Origin: an uncultured Xylophilus sp.
Lineage (GTDB): Bacteria > Pseudomonadota > Gammaproteobacteria > Burkholderiales > Burkholderiaceae_C
Assembly (NCBI GenBank): GCA_913776965.1
Contig: CAJYQL010000030.1
Coordinates: forward strand, 1 to 51,429
DNA length: 51,429 nt
Direction of reading: 5' to 3'
Shown here: positions 1 to 9,725 of the stretch, one piece after another
Numbering within the stretch: position 1 is the stretch's first letter
Layout of the letters: each line of letters starts with the position of its first letter
Made by a program: the position numbers and the translations under genes
Notes under the pieces: model-generated
What the model saw: only the letters and a program-made list of their open reading frames with translations
Databases searched by the model: none
Told to the model about the DNA's origin: nothing

Positions 1-928
1 TCTCGGCGATGGTGCGGATCAGCGTCTCGGTGAAGTCCATCAGGTCGCGGTAGTTCCAGTAGGCCGCGTAGAACTCCATCATCGTGAATTCCGGGTTGTG
101 CCGGACGCTGATGCCTTCGTTGCGGTAACTGCGGTTGATCTCGAACACCCGCTCGAAGCCGCCGACGATCAGCCGCTTCAGGTAGAGCTCCGGCGCGATC
201 CGCAGGAACATCTCCTGGTCGAGCGCGTTGTGGTGCGTCTTGAACGGCTTGGCGTTGGCACCGCCGGGGATTGGATGCAGCATCGGCGTCTCGACCTCCA
301 GGAAGTCGTGCGACACCATGAATTCGCGCAACGCCGACACCGCCTTGCTGCGGGCCGCGAAGCGGGCGCGGGCCTGCTCGTCGGTGATCAGGTCGACATA
401 GCGCTGGCGGTACTTCTGTTCCTGGTCGGCCATGCCGTGGAACTTGTCGGGCAGCGGCCGCAGGCTCTTGGTGAGCAGCCGCAGCGAGGTCACCTTGATC
501 GACAGTTCGCCGGTCTTGGTTTTGAACAGCGTGCCTTCCGCGCCGACGATATCGCCCAGGTCCCAGCGCTTGAAGTCGGCGTAGGCCTCTTCGCCCAGCG
601 CATCGCGGGTGACGTAGAGCTGGATGCGACCGGTGGCGTCCTGCACGGTGGCGAAGCTGGCCTTGCCCATCACCCGCTTGAGCATCATCCGGCCCGCGAC
701 GCCGGCTGCCGGTGCGGCGGCTTCCAGTTCGGGCGCCTCGGTCGCGCCATGGGTGTCGAGCAGTGCGGCCGCCCGGTCGCGGGGCTTGAAGTCGTTGGGG
801 AACGCCGCGGTGCCAGCATCGGCATGGAAGGCCCGCAGGGCCCGGAGCTTGTCGCGCCGCTCGGCGATCAGCTGGTTCTCGTCCTGCGAGGGGAGGGCGG
901 CGGTGTTCGGAGCGGAAGGTGCAGACAT
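1..928 (-). CDS. lysS: Lysine--tRNA ligase, class II (3' part missing at window edge)
   Basis: Charges tRNA-Lys with lysine in the cytoplasm. The reverse-strand reading frame is open from an ATG at 928 to the window edge, giving 309 codons. An N-terminal extension is followed by the OB-fold anticodon-binding domain (about residues 75-175) and the beginning of the class II catalytic core. Motif 2 is seen near the edge as the [15 protein letters not shown] region followed by [15 protein letters not shown], typical of LysS. The C-terminal roughly 190 residues of the usual ~500 lie outside the window. It runs alone leftward; the upstream gene is the LON-domain ORF on the same strand, 97 bp away. 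Confidence 0.96.
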   Translation of the reverse strand, partial: MSAPSAPNTAALPSQDENQLIAERRDKLRALRAFHADAGTAAFPNDFKPRDRAAALLDTHGATEAPELEAAAPAAGVAGRMMLKRVMGKASFATVQDATGRIQLYVTRDALGEEAYADFKRWDLGDIVGAEGTLFKTKTGELSIKVTSLRLLTKSLRPLPDKFHGMADQEQKYRQRYVDLITDEQARARFAARSKAVSALREFMVSHDFLEVETPMLHPIPGGANAKPFKTHHNALDQEMFLRIAPELYLKRLIVGGFERVFEINRSYRNEGISVRHNPEFTMMEFYAAYWNYRDLMDFTETLIRTIAE

Positions 929-969
929 GGGTACGGACAGAGCGAGGGGCCGGACAGGCCAAACCCGCG

Positions 970-975
970 ATTGTA
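970..975 (-). promoter_or_regulatory. Possible -10 box of lysS promoter
   Basis: The reverse strand reads TACAAT in an AT-rich pocket about 40 bp upstream of the lysS ATG, in otherwise very GC-rich DNA. No good -35 hexamer is visible 16-18 bp upstream, so this is only a candidate. Confidence 0.3.
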
Positions 976-1025
976 AATTTGTACCTGCCGTCCGCGCCGC
1001 CGGCACCGTGCCGGCCGCCACGACT

Positions 1026-1670
1026 TCAGGGGCCGATGCCGCTGCGCGCCAGGATGTCACCCACCAGCTCCAGCCGCACGACTGGATTCTCGAGGGCCAT
1101 CAGCTGGTGGCGCAGTTCCAGCGGCAGCGGCAGCAGCTCGGCCCACCGGTTCGCGACCCAGCCGCAGTCGTCGAGCCGCCAGGGCGGCGTCATCGGCAGC
1201 GGTGGCGCCTCGGGCTGGTGGATGCGCTGCTCCAGGGTGTCGATCAGCTGGCGCAGCGCGTCGGCATGCGGCTGCAGGTCCTCGGGCACCGCGACCGCCC
1301 GGTCGTCGTCGATCTGCCGCACGTCCGCCAGCCACAGGCCGTGCTGCAGCTGCTGGTGCTGTTCGATCCGGAAACGCTGGGTGCCGGTGCAGCGCACCGC
1401 GAGCAGCCCGGCCTGCGGCGATTCCACCGACTCGATCACCGCCAGCGTGCCGACGGCCTGGAAGGTTTCCGCCGGCGCGCCGGCCGCCCGCACCTCGCGC
1501 CCGCCGGTGAGCGCGACAACACCGAAGGGCGCACCCGCCGCATGGCAGCGCCGCACCATGTCGAGGTAGCGCACCTCGAAGATGCGCAGCGGCAGCAGCC
1601 CGCCGGGAAACAGCACGGTGGACAGCGGGAAGAGCGGCAGGGAGCGCAGGCTGAGGTCGGACGTGGTCAT
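1026..1670 (-). CDS. LON substrate-binding domain protein (LonN-type, stand-alone)
   Basis: A 214-aa protein consisting of a stand-alone Lon N-terminal (LAN) domain. The hallmark [22 protein letters not shown] motif occupies residues ~10-31, and [14 protein letters not shown] near the C-terminus is also typical. There is no ATPase or protease domain, so it is not Lon itself. Such proteins are widespread in proteobacteria and their substrate or partner is unknown. I placed the start at the ATG at 1670 because the domain begins nine residues later; the frame stays open 27 codons further upstream into sequence that looks non-coding. It is divergent from the YggT gene, with 79 bp between the starts. 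Confidence 0.88.
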   Translation of the reverse strand: MTTSDLSLRSLPLFPLSTVLFPGGLLPLRIFEVRYLDMVRRCHAAGAPFGVVALTGGREVRAAGAPAETFQAVGTLAVIESVESPQAGLLAVRCTGTQRFRIEQHQQLQHGLWLADVRQIDDDRAVAVPEDLQPHADALRQLIDTLEQRIHQPEAPPLPMTPPWRLDDCGWVANRWAELLPLPLELRHQLMALENPVVRLELVGDILARSGIGP

Positions 1671-1749
1671 GGCGGGCCTCTCGGAGGTGCCGACTATCAT
1701 CCCACGGCGTCCCATTCCGCGGTGTCCGCGCTCCGAACGACCGTCCTCC

Positions 1750-2307
1750 ATGCTCTACAACATCCTGTCTTTCCTGCTCGATACCGCCGTGGCCATCGTC
1801 GGCGGCGCCTGCCTGCTGCGCTTGGTGATGCAGCGCCAGCGGATGCCGTTCGGCAATCCGGTCGGCCGGCTGGTCTTCGCGCTCACCGACTGGATCGTGC
1901 TGCCGCTGCGGCGCGTGGTGCCGGGTATCGGCGGCTGGGACGTCGCGAGCCTGCTGGCCGGCTATCTGCTGGTGCTGGCCAAGCTGCTGGCGCTGTGGGG
2001 GGTACGCGGGGCGATGACGCCCGGGATGTTCCTGCCGGTGATCGCGCTGTTCGGACTGGCCCAGCTGGCGATCTCGGTCTTCACCGCGCTGCTGATCCTT
2101 TATGCGGTGCTGTCGTGGCTGCAGCCGCAGTCGCCGGTCATGCCGGTGCTCGACCGGATCTGCGCACCCCTGCTGGCGCCGCTGCGGCGCAGCCTGCCGT
2201 CGGTCAGTGGCTTCGATTTCTCGCCGCTGGTGCTGCTGCTGATCCTGCAGGTGCTCGGCATGCTGCTCGCCGGTGTGCAGGGCGAGGTGCTGCGGCTGAT
2301 GTTCTGA
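1750..2307 (+). CDS. YggT family integral membrane protein
   Basis: A 185-aa, very hydrophobic protein with two YggT repeats, each with paired membrane helices. The first repeat includes the NPVGRLVFALTDWIVLPLRR stretch, and the second includes LSWLQPQSPVMPVLDRICAPLLAPLRR, the typical P-x-x-x-x-x-D-x-x-C/x-x-P-x-L-x-P-x-R signature. YggT/CCB3 proteins sit in the inner membrane and have been linked to osmotic tolerance and membrane protein assembly, but the biochemical role is not known. The start is the ATG at 1750; the upstream open frame runs through the divergent LON gene and is not credible. It converges with the trp-accD operon terminator just downstream. Confidence 0.9.
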   Translation: MLYNILSFLLDTAVAIVGGACLLRLVMQRQRMPFGNPVGRLVFALTDWIVLPLRRVVPGIGGWDVASLLAGYLLVLAKLLALWGVRGAMTPGMFLPVIALFGLAQLAISVFTALLILYAVLSWLQPQSPVMPVLDRICAPLLAPLRRSLPSVSGFDFSPLVLLLILQVLGMLLAGVQGEVLRLMF

Positions 2308-2309
2308 CG

Positions 2310-2347
2310 AAAAAAAGCCGCGATGGCACGGACCGTGCCATCGCGGC
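2310..2347 (-). terminator. Rho-independent terminator of the trp-accD operon
   Basis: A perfect 14-bp stem (2317-2330 with 2334-2347) closes a 3-nt loop. Read on the minus strand it is followed by seven T. It lies 18 bp past the accD stop and just beyond the convergent YggT stop. Confidence 0.92.
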
Positions 2348-2364
2348 GGTGGGAACCGGATCGG

Positions 2365-3237
2365 TCAGGCGACGGCGTCGGCCGGCTGGCGCTGCAGCAT
2401 CGCCAGGGCGCTGGCGATCGTCTTGCGCAACTGGCGGCGGTCGCTGATGAAATCGACCGCACCCTTGGTCTGCAGGAATTCGGCGCGCTGGAATCCTTCG
2501 GGCAGCGTGACCCGCACGGTGGATTCGATCACCCGCGGGCCGGCGAAACCAATCAGCGCCTTCGGCTCGGCGATCACGATGTCGCCCACGAAGGCGAAGC
2601 CGGCGGAGACGCCACCCATCGTCGGGTCGGTCAGCACGCTGATGTAGGGCAGGCCCTTCTTCGCCAGGCGGGTGAGCGCGGCGTTGGTCTTGGCCATCTG
2701 CATCAGGGACAGCAGGCCTTCCTGCATGCGTGCGCCGCCGGTGGCAGTGAAGCAGACGAACGGCACCTTCTGCTCGATGGCCGTTTCGACGCCGCGCACG
2801 AAGCGTTCGCCGACGACCGAACCCATGCTGCCGCCCATGAAGTCGAATTCGAAACAGGCGACGACCAGGCTGACGCTGTGCACCGCGCCGCCCATCACGA
2901 TCAGCGCGTCGGTCTCGCCGGTGGCTTCCAGGGCTTCCTTCAGCCGCTCGGGGTACTTGCGGCTGTCCTTGAACTTGAGCGCATCGACCGGCAGCACTTC
3001 CTGGCCGATCTCGTAGCGGCCTTCCGGATCCAGGAAGGCGTCGAGCCGGGCCCGCGCGCCGATGCGGTGGTGGTGGCCGCAGCTCGGGCAGACGTTCTGG
3101 TTTTGCTCCAGATCGTTCTTGTAGAGCACCGTCTCGCAGCTCGGGCACTTGATCCACAGGCCTTCGGGCACCTGGCGGCGCTCTGTCGGGTCGGTCTGGG
3201 CGATCTTGGGGGGGAGGAGTTTCTCGAGCCAACTCAT
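2365..3237 (-). CDS. accD: Acetyl-CoA carboxylase carboxyltransferase subunit beta
   Basis: Beta subunit of the carboxyltransferase that moves CO2 from carboxybiotin to acetyl-CoA, forming malonyl-CoA, the first committed step of fatty acid synthesis. 290 aa, normal length. The N-terminal zinc ribbon is intact, with Cys31, Cys34, Cys50 and Cys53. The crotonase-fold core follows, including [12 protein letters not shown] and the [12 protein letters not shown] region. It is the last gene of the rightward-to-leftward asd/fimV/truA/trp cluster, separated from trpA by 78 bp that contain a GC-rich hairpin. The trp-accD linkage is conserved in beta- and gammaproteobacteria. Confidence 0.98.
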   Translation of the reverse strand: MSWLEKLLPPKIAQTDPTERRQVPEGLWIKCPSCETVLYKNDLEQNQNVCPSCGHHHRIGARARLDAFLDPEGRYEIGQEVLPVDALKFKDSRKYPERLKEALEATGETDALIVMGGAVHSVSLVVACFEFDFMGGSMGSVVGERFVRGVETAIEQKVPFVCFTATGGARMQEGLLSLMQMAKTNAALTRLAKKGLPYISVLTDPTMGGVSAGFAFVGDIVIAEPKALIGFAGPRVIESTVRVTLPEGFQRAEFLQTKGAVDFISDRRQLRKTIASALAMLQRQPADAVA

Positions 3238-3272
3238 GGATGGGTCTCCTGGCTGCCGTGTGGAAATGGAGC

Positions 3273-3295
3273 GGGGCGCCCTTAGTGGGCGCCCC
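3273..3295 (-). other. GC-rich intercistronic hairpin between trpA and accD
   Basis: A perfect 9-bp stem (3273-3281 with 3287-3295) closes a 5-nt loop. On the minus strand it is followed only by a weak T-rich stretch, so it is more likely an mRNA-stabilising or partial-termination hairpin than a full terminator. Confidence 0.5.
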
Positions 3296-3315
3296 GGCAG
3301 GGAATCGGCGCGATT

Positions 3316-4125
3316 TTACCCGTCGAGGGCTTGGCGGATGCCGGCGATGAACGCGCCCGCGACCGTGGCGACCTGGTCGCGCGGCGCGTCTTCGACCAGC
3401 TGGATCAGCCGGGTGCCGATCACCACCGCGTCGGCCACCCGGCCGACCGCGCGCGCGGTTTCCGCATCCCGGATGCCGAAGCCGACGCCGACCGGAATCT
3501 TCACATGCTCGCGGATCTTCGGCAGCATCGCCTCGACCGCCGACGTATCGAGATGGCCGGCACCGCTCACGCCTTTGAGCGACACGTAGTAGACGTAGCC
3601 GCTCGCGACCTCCGCCACCTGGGCCATCCGCTGCGGCGTGCTGGTCGGCGCGAGCAGGAAGATCAGGTCGAGTCCGTGCGCCTTGAGCTGCGCGGCGAAG
3701 TCGCGGCACTCCTCGGGCGGGTAGTCCACCACGAGCAGGCCGTCCACACCGGCGGCCGCCGCATCGCGGACGAACGCGTTCGTGCCGTGCCGGCCGTCGT
3801 AGCGCTCCACCGGATTGGCGTAGCCCATCAGGACGATCGGCGTCGTGTCGTCGCGCTGGCGGAAATCGCGCACGATGTCGAGCACCTGCCGCATGCCGAT
3901 ACCGAGCGCCAGCGCCTTTTCGCCGGCGGCCTGGATGACCGGCCCGTCGGCCATCGGGTCGGAGAACGGCACGCCCAGCTCGATCACGTCGGCGCCGGCC
4001 GCGACCATCGCATGCAGGATGTCGGGCGTCGCGTCGGCGAACGGGTAGCCGGCGGTGATGTATGGGATCAGCGCCTTGCGGCCCTGCGCGCGCAGCGCGT
4101 CGAAGGTGGCGGCGATGCGGCTCAT
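3316..4125 (-). CDS. trpA: Tryptophan synthase subunit alpha
   Basis: Cleaves indole-3-glycerol phosphate to indole and glyceraldehyde 3-phosphate, and channels indole to TrpB. 269 aa TIM barrel. The catalytic pair is at the canonical positions, Glu49 (in [13 protein letters not shown]) and Asp60 (in MADGP). The phosphate-binding GFGI motif lies near the C-terminus. The start ATG overlaps the trpB stop by four bases (ATGA), indicating translational coupling to its complex partner. A frame extending far upstream through trpB is an artefact of high GC. Confidence 0.98.
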   Translation of the reverse strand: MSRIAATFDALRAQGRKALIPYITAGYPFADATPDILHAMVAAGADVIELGVPFSDPMADGPVIQAAGEKALALGIGMRQVLDIVRDFRQRDDTTPIVLMGYANPVERYDGRHGTNAFVRDAAAAGVDGLLVVDYPPEECRDFAAQLKAHGLDLIFLLAPTSTPQRMAQVAEVASGYVYYVSLKGVSGAGHLDTSAVEAMLPKIREHVKIPVGVGFGIRDAETARAVGRVADAVVIGTRLIQLVEDAPRDQVATVAGAFIAGIRQALDG

Positions 4126-5423
4126 TGTTGCGTCCCCACGCCCTTGGCGCCCGAGGCATCGTGCTCGGCCACCATCGCACCCTTGACCACATGGCCGCGC
4201 ATCGACGGCCGGTCGTAGAAGTCTACACCCGACAGGTCGGCGACGGTGCCGATGTCCTTGTCGCCGCGGCCGGACAGGTTCACCAGGATCGACTGGTCGC
4301 TGCGCATCGTCCTGGCCAGCTTCATCGCATAGGCCAGCGCATGACTGGATTCCAGCGCCGGGATGATGCCCTCGGTGCGGCACAGGTGGTGGAAGGCATC
4401 GAGCGCCTCCTGGTCGGTGGCGCCGACGTACTCGGCCCGGCCGATGTCGGCCAGGTAGGCATGCTCCGGCCCGACGCCGGGATAGTCCAGGCCCGCGCTG
4501 ATGCTGTGCGTCTCGGTCACCTGGCCGTTGTCGTCCTGCAGCAGGTAGGTGCGGTTGCCGTGCAGCACGCCCGGGCTGCCGCGCTGGATCGAAGCGGAAT
4601 GCTTGCCGCTGTCGAGCCCTTCGCCGGCGGCTTCCACGCCGATCAGCCGGGTGTTCGCATGCGGGATGTACGGATGGAAGATGCCCATCGCGTTGCTGCC
4701 GCCGCCGACGCAGGCGACCACCGCATCGGGCTGGCGGCCGGCGCCCAGGAATTGCGGCATCTGCTGCAGGCATTCGGTGCCGATCACGCTCTGGAAGTCG
4801 CGCACCATCGCGGGATAGGGGTGCGGGCCGGCGACTGTGCCGATGATGTAGAAGGTGTTCTCGACGTTGGTGACCCAGTCGCGCATCGCCTCGTTCAGCG
4901 CGTCCTTCAGCGTCTTGCTGCCCGATTCGACCGGCACCACCTGCGCGCCGAGCAGTTGCATGCGGTAGACGTTGGGGCTCTGGCGCTTGACGTCCTGGCT
5001 GCCCATATAGACCACGCATTCCAGGCCGTAGCGCGCGCAGATCGTGGCGGTCGCCACGCCGTGCTGGCCGGCGCCGGTCTCCGCGATGATCCGCGGCTTG
5101 CCCATGCGCCGGGCGAGCATCGCCTGGCCGATCACGTTGTTGATCTTGTGGGCGCCGGTGTGGTTCAGGTCCTCGCGCTTCAGGTAGATCTGCGCGCCGC
5201 CGATCTCCTGGCTGGTGCGCGCGGCGTGGTAGATCGGCGAGGGCCGACCGACGAAATGCGCAAGTTCGTAGCGGAACTCGGCGAGGAACTCCGGATCGTC
5301 GCGGTAGCGCGCATAGGCTTCGCGCAGTTCGTCGATCGCATGGGTGAGAGTTTCGCTGGCGAAGCTGCCGCCGTAGGGGCCGAAGTGCCCGGAAGCGTCG
5401 GGCTGCTGGTAGTCGAAGGACAT
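4122..5423 (-). CDS. trpB: Tryptophan synthase subunit beta
   Basis: PLP enzyme joining indole and L-serine to form tryptophan; forms the alpha2-beta2 complex with TrpA. 433 aa, somewhat longer than the ~400 typical length, mainly at the C-terminus. The PLP Schiff-base lysine is Lys93 in the HTGAHKINN motif, and the phosphate-binding GGGSNAMG loop is intact. The stop overlaps the trpA start. The spacing to trpF is 57 bp, so the genes very probably share one transcript. Confidence 0.98.
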   Translation of the reverse strand: MSFDYQQPDASGHFGPYGGSFASETLTHAIDELREAYARYRDDPEFLAEFRYELAHFVGRPSPIYHAARTSQEIGGAQIYLKREDLNHTGAHKINNVIGQAMLARRMGKPRIIAETGAGQHGVATATICARYGLECVVYMGSQDVKRQSPNVYRMQLLGAQVVPVESGSKTLKDALNEAMRDWVTNVENTFYIIGTVAGPHPYPAMVRDFQSVIGTECLQQMPQFLGAGRQPDAVVACVGGGSNAMGIFHPYIPHANTRLIGVEAAGEGLDSGKHSASIQRGSPGVLHGNRTYLLQDDNGQVTETHSISAGLDYPGVGPEHAYLADIGRAEYVGATDQEALDAFHHLCRTEGIIPALESSHALAYAMKLARTMRSDQSILVNLSGRGDKDIGTVADLSGVDFYDRPSMRGHVVKGAMVAEHDASGAKGVGTQQ

Positions 5424-5480
5424 GGTCGGAATCTCGAAGAAGGCCGGGCGCGGAGCCGGCCGGTGATCGCAGAAGGGAGG

Positions 5481-6182
5481 CTAGGCTGCGTCGGCGGCGC
5501 GCACGGCCGCGACGAAAGCCCGGATCTTGCCGGGGTCCTTGATGCCCTTGGACACCTCGACCCCGGAGCTGACGTCAACCGCGAGGGAGCGTCCCCGCGG
5601 GCGCAGCGCCGCGATCCCTTCGCCCACGTTTGCAGGCGTGAGTCCACCACTCAAGACGAGGTGAGCGTCGACGTTTGGAGGAAGCAGTGACCAATCGAAT
5701 GTCTTTCCACCGCCGCCGTAGCCCTCGACATGGGCGTCGAGCAGGAGGCCGCGGGCGCGGGCGTGATCGGACGCGAATTTTACGAGGTCGACCGTCGGCG
5801 CGCCGGCGCCGAGGGGAATGCGCGCCGCCCGCAGGAAGGGGATGCGGCCCCGGTCGGATGCTTCCCAGCAGGCTTCGGGCGATTCGTCTCCATGAAATTG
5901 GAGGTTTGCGCCCGCCACACCTGCGCAGGCAGCTATCGTTTCAGGAGCAGACGCGTTGACGAACAGCAGCACTGGCGTGACCCAGGGCGGCAGGCGCGCC
6001 GCCAGCGCGGCGGCGCGTGCGGCGCTGACGTGGCGCGGGCTCGGCGGGTAGAGCACGAAGCCGACGGCATCGGCGCCGGCCTCGACCGCGGTGTCCAGGT
6101 CTTCCTCGCGGGTGATGCCGCAGATCTTGATGCGGGTGCGGGCGGGAACGTGGGGTGGGCGTGGGATCGGTGCGGCGGTCAT
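5481..6182 (-). CDS. trpF: Phosphoribosylanthranilate isomerase
   Basis: Performs the Amadori rearrangement of N-(5'-phosphoribosyl)anthranilate in tryptophan synthesis. 233 aa. The catalytic cysteine sits in [12 protein letters not shown] near the N-terminus, and [19 protein letters not shown] and SGGLTPANV mark the C-terminal half of the barrel. I chose the ATG at 6182 because it overlaps the truA stop as ATGA; a TTG three codons upstream also stays open. Compared with trpA/trpB, the separate anthranilate genes (trpE, G, D, C) are not in this window. Confidence 0.96.
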   Translation of the reverse strand: MTAAPIPRPPHVPARTRIKICGITREEDLDTAVEAGADAVGFVLYPPSPRHVSAARAAALAARLPPWVTPVLLFVNASAPETIAACAGVAGANLQFHGDESPEACWEASDRGRIPFLRAARIPLGAGAPTVDLVKFASDHARARGLLLDAHVEGYGGGGKTFDWSLLPPNVDAHLVLSGGLTPANVGEGIAALRPRGRSLAVDVSSGVEVSKGIKDPGKIRAFVAAVRAADAA

Positions 6183-6982
6183 GGCAGCCAATCGTACGCG
6201 GCGGCCGACGACGGCAGGCCCCAGGCCGGGTCGTAGACCGGGCCGACGAAGTAGAGCCCGTCGGGCGCGAAGGTCGGCGCGGCCGCGTCGCGCGAGCGGG
6301 CAGCGATCACCTCCGCGATCCAGTCGGGCGATGCGCGCCCGGTGCCCACCGCGATCAAACAGCCCATGATGTTGCGGATCATATGGTGCAGAAACGCGTT
6401 ACCTTCGAAGTCGAAACGCCAGTAGGCCGAGGATGCGGCGCGGCTGTCCCGGCGGTGGATGTCGGCGCGATACAGCGTCTTGACCGGCGTCAGCGCCTGG
6501 CAGCCGGAAGCGCGGAACGAGGTGAAATCGTGCTCGCCCAGCAGGTGCCGGGTGGCCGCGCGCATCGCCTCGCCGTCGAGCGGCCGGAACACCCAGCCGA
6601 CGCGGCCGGCCTCGACGCTCGGCCGTACCGGGGATTCCAGCAGCACATAGGCATACCGGCGGCGCTGCGCCGAGGCGCGAGCATGGAAGCTGTCGGACAC
6701 CGGCTGCGCCCACTGCACCGCGATGTCCGGCGGCAGGAAGCTGTTGGTGCCGCGGACCCAGGAGCCCGGCGCCCGGTCGAGGGCCGTGTCGAAATGGACG
6801 ACCTGCATCAGCCCGTGCACGCCGGCATCGGTACGGCCGGCGCAGATGGTGGAGACAGGCTGCACCGCGAAGGCGCCGAGGGCAGCTTCCAGCCGGTCCT
6901 GCACCGTGCGGCCCGACGGCTGGCTCTGCCAGCCTGCATACGATCCGCCGCCGTAGCTGACCCCGAGCGCGATGCGGCTCAT
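6179..6982 (-). CDS. truA: tRNA pseudouridine(38-40) synthase
   Basis: Isomerises uridines 38-40 in the anticodon arm of tRNAs. 267 aa. The catalytic aspartate is Asp52 in the CAGRTDAGVH motif, and GNAFLHHMIRNIMG marks the C-terminal part of the active-site cleft. The start ATG at 6982 directly precedes the family-typical RIALGVSYGGGSYAGWQ; the longer open frame upstream is Arg/Pro/Cys-rich and unlikely to be translated. It lies between fimV (43 bp upstream) and trpF (4-bp overlap), a conserved arrangement in Burkholderiales. Confidence 0.97.
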   Translation of the reverse strand: MSRIALGVSYGGGSYAGWQSQPSGRTVQDRLEAALGAFAVQPVSTICAGRTDAGVHGLMQVVHFDTALDRAPGSWVRGTNSFLPPDIAVQWAQPVSDSFHARASAQRRRYAYVLLESPVRPSVEAGRVGWVFRPLDGEAMRAATRHLLGEHDFTSFRASGCQALTPVKTLYRADIHRRDSRAASSAYWRFDFEGNAFLHHMIRNIMGCLIAVGTGRASPDWIAEVIAARSRDAAAPTFAPDGLYFVGPVYDPAWGLPSSAAAYDWLP

Positions 6983-7025
6983 GCCGCAGGTCGCGCGGCG
7001 ATCGCGCGCCGGACTGCAGGTGCCG

Positions 7026-9605
7026 TCACTGCAGCGAGGCGAGCATGCGCTCGGCGCGTTCGCGCACCGAGCCGGAGGCCTCGGCAATCACCTCTTCGAT
7101 CAGGTGGCGGGCGCCGTCCACATCGCCGATCGCGTTGAACTCTTCGGCCAGCGCGAGCTTGGTGGCGAGGGCGTCCTCGCCCGAAATCTCGCCGGGCTCG
7201 GCATCCGCCGCACCGGTGTCGGCGGGCGCCGGCGTGGGGCTGGGCGGCTCGCCGATGTCGAGCGACAGGTCGCCGAAATCGAAATCCGCCGGCGCGGGAG
7301 TGGGTGCGGGCGCATCCGCGATCGGTGGGCGGGCCGGCGGTTCGTCGAGGGTGAAGTCGAGGCCGAAGTCCGGGTCGGCCTCTGCGGCGGCAGCCGGTGC
7401 GGTCGGCGGAGGCGCCGGCGGCGGCTCGGAGAACGCGGAGAAATCCAGGTCCAGCGACGGCGGGATATCGATGGGCGGCGGGGCAGGCGATTCGTCCACT
7501 TCCGGAACGGGTATAGGCTCGGGCGGCGGCGGTGCGATCGGTGCAGGGGGCGGAGGCGGCGGTTCGATTTCCAGGTCGAGCGGAGGCGGTTCGGCCGAGG
7601 GAGGCGCGACGGTCAGTGCGGCAGCGCCGACCGCAGCACCGGCCATCAGACCGGCGCCACCGGCGGCTGCCTGGAACAGCGGATCGGCGGGATCGAGCTG
7701 CTCGCCGAGCGCACGGATGCGCTGCCAGTCCTCGCCGATACCGCCGGTCTGCCGGTGCGCCTCGGCGGCCAGCTCCTTGAATGCCGTAATGTCCTTGCGC
7801 TTGGCGTAGATCTCGGCCAGCTTGGCATGCAGCGCGGTGCGCGTCGGCTGGTTGCGCAGGGCTTCCTTGAGGATTTCTTCGGCCTGCAGATCGCGGCCGT
7901 ACGCCAGATAGACGTCGGCCTCGGCCAGCGGATCGACGTCGCCGCCGGCATCGAGCTGGCTGGGCGAATAGGTGGTGGCAAGGCTGGAAGGCGCCCCCTC
8001 GCGGGTGTCCACATGCTGGCCGCCGCTGGCACCGAAGAAGGAGTCGGGCGGCAGCTTGCTTTCGAGGAAGCTGCTGTGGTTGTGGGCGGCCCGGCGCCGC
8101 TGCACCGTCCGGTAGGAAATAAGTGCGACCAGCAGCGCGACGAGCAGCCCGACGATACCGAGGACCCGCGGATCGCCCAGGGGGCCGCTGTCGAGCGGGT
8201 CTTCGGCGGGGGCGGCAGCGGGTGGAGCTGCCTGCGCGGTGGGCGGCGCGACCGGCGCCGCGGTGGGCGTCGGAGCAGGCGCGGGCGCCGTGGCTGTCGC
8301 CGGAGGCGATGCCGGTGCAGCCGGCGTCGGCGCGGGCGCAGCGGCCGGTGCTGGAGGCGCAGCGGCCGGCGTCGGTGTCGGCGTCGCCGCGACCCCAAGG
8401 CGATTCAGTTCGTTGACGTTGCGCGAGAGTTCCGCTACCCGGGCCGCGTTGTCGCGCGCCTGGCTGGCCTGGGCGATCTGCTGTTCGGCGTCGTTGCCGC
8501 CGCGTCCGGTGCCTTTGGACAGGGTCAGCCGGTCCGGGGTGGTGGCAGCCGGACGCCGGTCTTCCACTTGCGTCTGCACCGAGCCGGCGGCCGAGCGCTG
8601 CGGCTGCGCGGTTTCCACGCCGGGTGCGCGTCCGGCCAGCCGCCGGCGGAACTCGTTGAAATCGCGACTCTGGGCGACGATGATCTGCCGCGCTTCCGGT
8701 GCCGGTGTGGCGGCAGCCTGTGCGGCATCCGGCACGGCGAGGACGGCGCCGGAGCGGACACGGTTGACGTTGCCGCCTATGAAGGCATCCGGATTCGCCT
8801 GGAGCAGGGCCACCAGCATCTGGTCGAGCGACACACTCGGCGGCCGGACGCTGGCCGCGATCCGACCAGCGGTGTCGCCGGGGCGAACGGTGACCTGGCC
8901 GCCATTCGAGGTGGCCGGCGCCGGAGCGGCGCGCACGGGGGCCGTCCGTGCGGCGGCCGGCGCACGCGGCGGGGGTGCAGCCACCGGGGATGCCGGCGGC
9001 GGGGGCGCAGGTGCGATGGCAGGCGCCGGCACCGTCGCGCGAACCGGGGGCATCGGTGCAGGCGCCGTGACGACCGGCGGCGCAGGCGGCGGAAGCTGCG
9101 GCGCGACCGGCGCAGGACTGCGGTTCGCGGCGGCCGTCGGTGGATCGAGCAGCAACGTGTAGTTGCGCGAGAGCCGACCGCCGGCCCAGTTGGCCTCGAT
9201 CAGCAGTTCCAGGAAGGGTTCGTTCACCGGACGGCTGCCGGCGACGCGCAATACCGCGCGGCCCGGGCTGCTGCGGTCGAAGGCGATCTGCAATCCTGCC
9301 AGCGCCGCGTTGAATTCGATGCCGGCGGCCCGGAACGCCGCGGGCGACGCCGGTTGTACCGAGAGAGATTCGGCCTCGGCGGCGGTGAGTTCGTTGACCT
9401 CGATCTCGGCACGCAGCGGCTCGCCGAGGTTGGAGCGCACCGTCATCCGGCCGAGCGACAGGGCCGCCGCATCCTGCGCCACGAGGCTGGCACCCAGCAC
9501 GAGTGCGATGGTGGTGGCCGATACCCAGCGGTGGTGGTGGTCGTCGGAGGCAGTCGCTGCCTGCCGCACGCCGCGGCCGGGGATCGCCCCCACTGTTCTC
9601 GTCAT
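7026..9605 (-). CDS. fimV: FimV-like pilus assembly / polar hub protein
   Basis: An 859-aa inner-membrane protein of the FimV/HubP family, which organises type IV pili and polar machinery through peptidoglycan binding and a cytoplasmic TPR tail. Visible order: signal/anchor segment (~residues 25-50), the N-terminal FimV domain beginning LSLGRMTVRSNLGEPLRAEI, a Pro/Ala-rich linker, a LysM-like module (~235-295), a second Pro/Ala-rich stretch, one transmembrane helix (~480-497), TPR-type repeats (KLAEIYAKRKDITAFKELA), a long acidic Pro-rich linker, and the C-terminal FimV motif ending in a Glu-x-x-GD-x-x-GAR-type TPR. The start at 9605 is set by the signal sequence and by the promoter just upstream. 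Confidence 0.92.
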   Translation of the reverse strand: MTRTVGAIPGRGVRQAATASDDHHHRWVSATTIALVLGASLVAQDAAALSLGRMTVRSNLGEPLRAEIEVNELTAAEAESLSVQPASPAAFRAAGIEFNAALAGLQIAFDRSSPGRAVLRVAGSRPVNEPFLELLIEANWAGGRLSRNYTLLLDPPTAAANRSPAPVAPQLPPPAPPVVTAPAPMPPVRATVPAPAIAPAPPPPASPVAAPPPRAPAAARTAPVRAAPAPATSNGGQVTVRPGDTAGRIAASVRPPSVSLDQMLVALLQANPDAFIGGNVNRVRSGAVLAVPDAAQAAATPAPEARQIIVAQSRDFNEFRRRLAGRAPGVETAQPQRSAAGSVQTQVEDRRPAATTPDRLTLSKGTGRGGNDAEQQIAQASQARDNAARVAELSRNVNELNRLGVAATPTPTPAAAPPAPAAAPAPTPAAPASPPATATAPAPAPTPTAAPVAPPTAQAAPPAAAPAEDPLDSGPLGDPRVLGIVGLLVALLVALISYRTVQRRRAAHNHSSFLESKLPPDSFFGASGGQHVDTREGAPSSLATTYSPSQLDAGGDVDPLAEADVYLAYGRDLQAEEILKEALRNQPTRTALHAKLAEIYAKRKDITAFKELAAEAHRQTGGIGEDWQRIRALGEQLDPADPLFQAAAGGAGLMAGAAVGAAALTVAPPSAEPPPLDLEIEPPPPPPAPIAPPPPEPIPVPEVDESPAPPPIDIPPSLDLDFSAFSEPPPAPPPTAPAAAAEADPDFGLDFTLDEPPARPPIADAPAPTPAPADFDFGDLSLDIGEPPSPTPAPADTGAADAEPGEISGEDALATKLALAEEFNAIGDVDGARHLIEEVIAEASGSVRERAERMLASLQ

Positions 9606-9643
9606 GTCGCTGCCTGCCTCAAATCCCCCATGGCGGGATGGGC

Positions 9644-9672
9644 ACCATAGCATCAACGTTTTGGGGTGACAA
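9644..9672 (-). promoter_or_regulatory. Sigma-70 type promoter of fimV
   Basis: The reverse strand shows TTGTCA, a 17-bp spacer and TATGGT, placing transcription start roughly 30 bp ahead of the fimV ATG. This suggests fimV-truA-trpF-trpB-trpA-accD can be transcribed independently of asd. Confidence 0.55.
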
Positions 9673-9692
9673 GCAACGTCGGTGCCGTGAGA

Positions 9693-9713
9693 CAGCCGCT
9701 GCCGCAGCGGCTG
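9693..9713 (-). other. Hairpin downstream of asd
   Basis: A perfect 9-bp stem (9693-9701 with 9705-9713) closes a 3-nt loop 13 bp past the asd stop. No T-tract follows, so it may be a weak or Rho-assisted terminator or an mRNA 3' end stabiliser. Confidence 0.45.
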
Positions 9714-9725
9714 CTCACAGTGCGG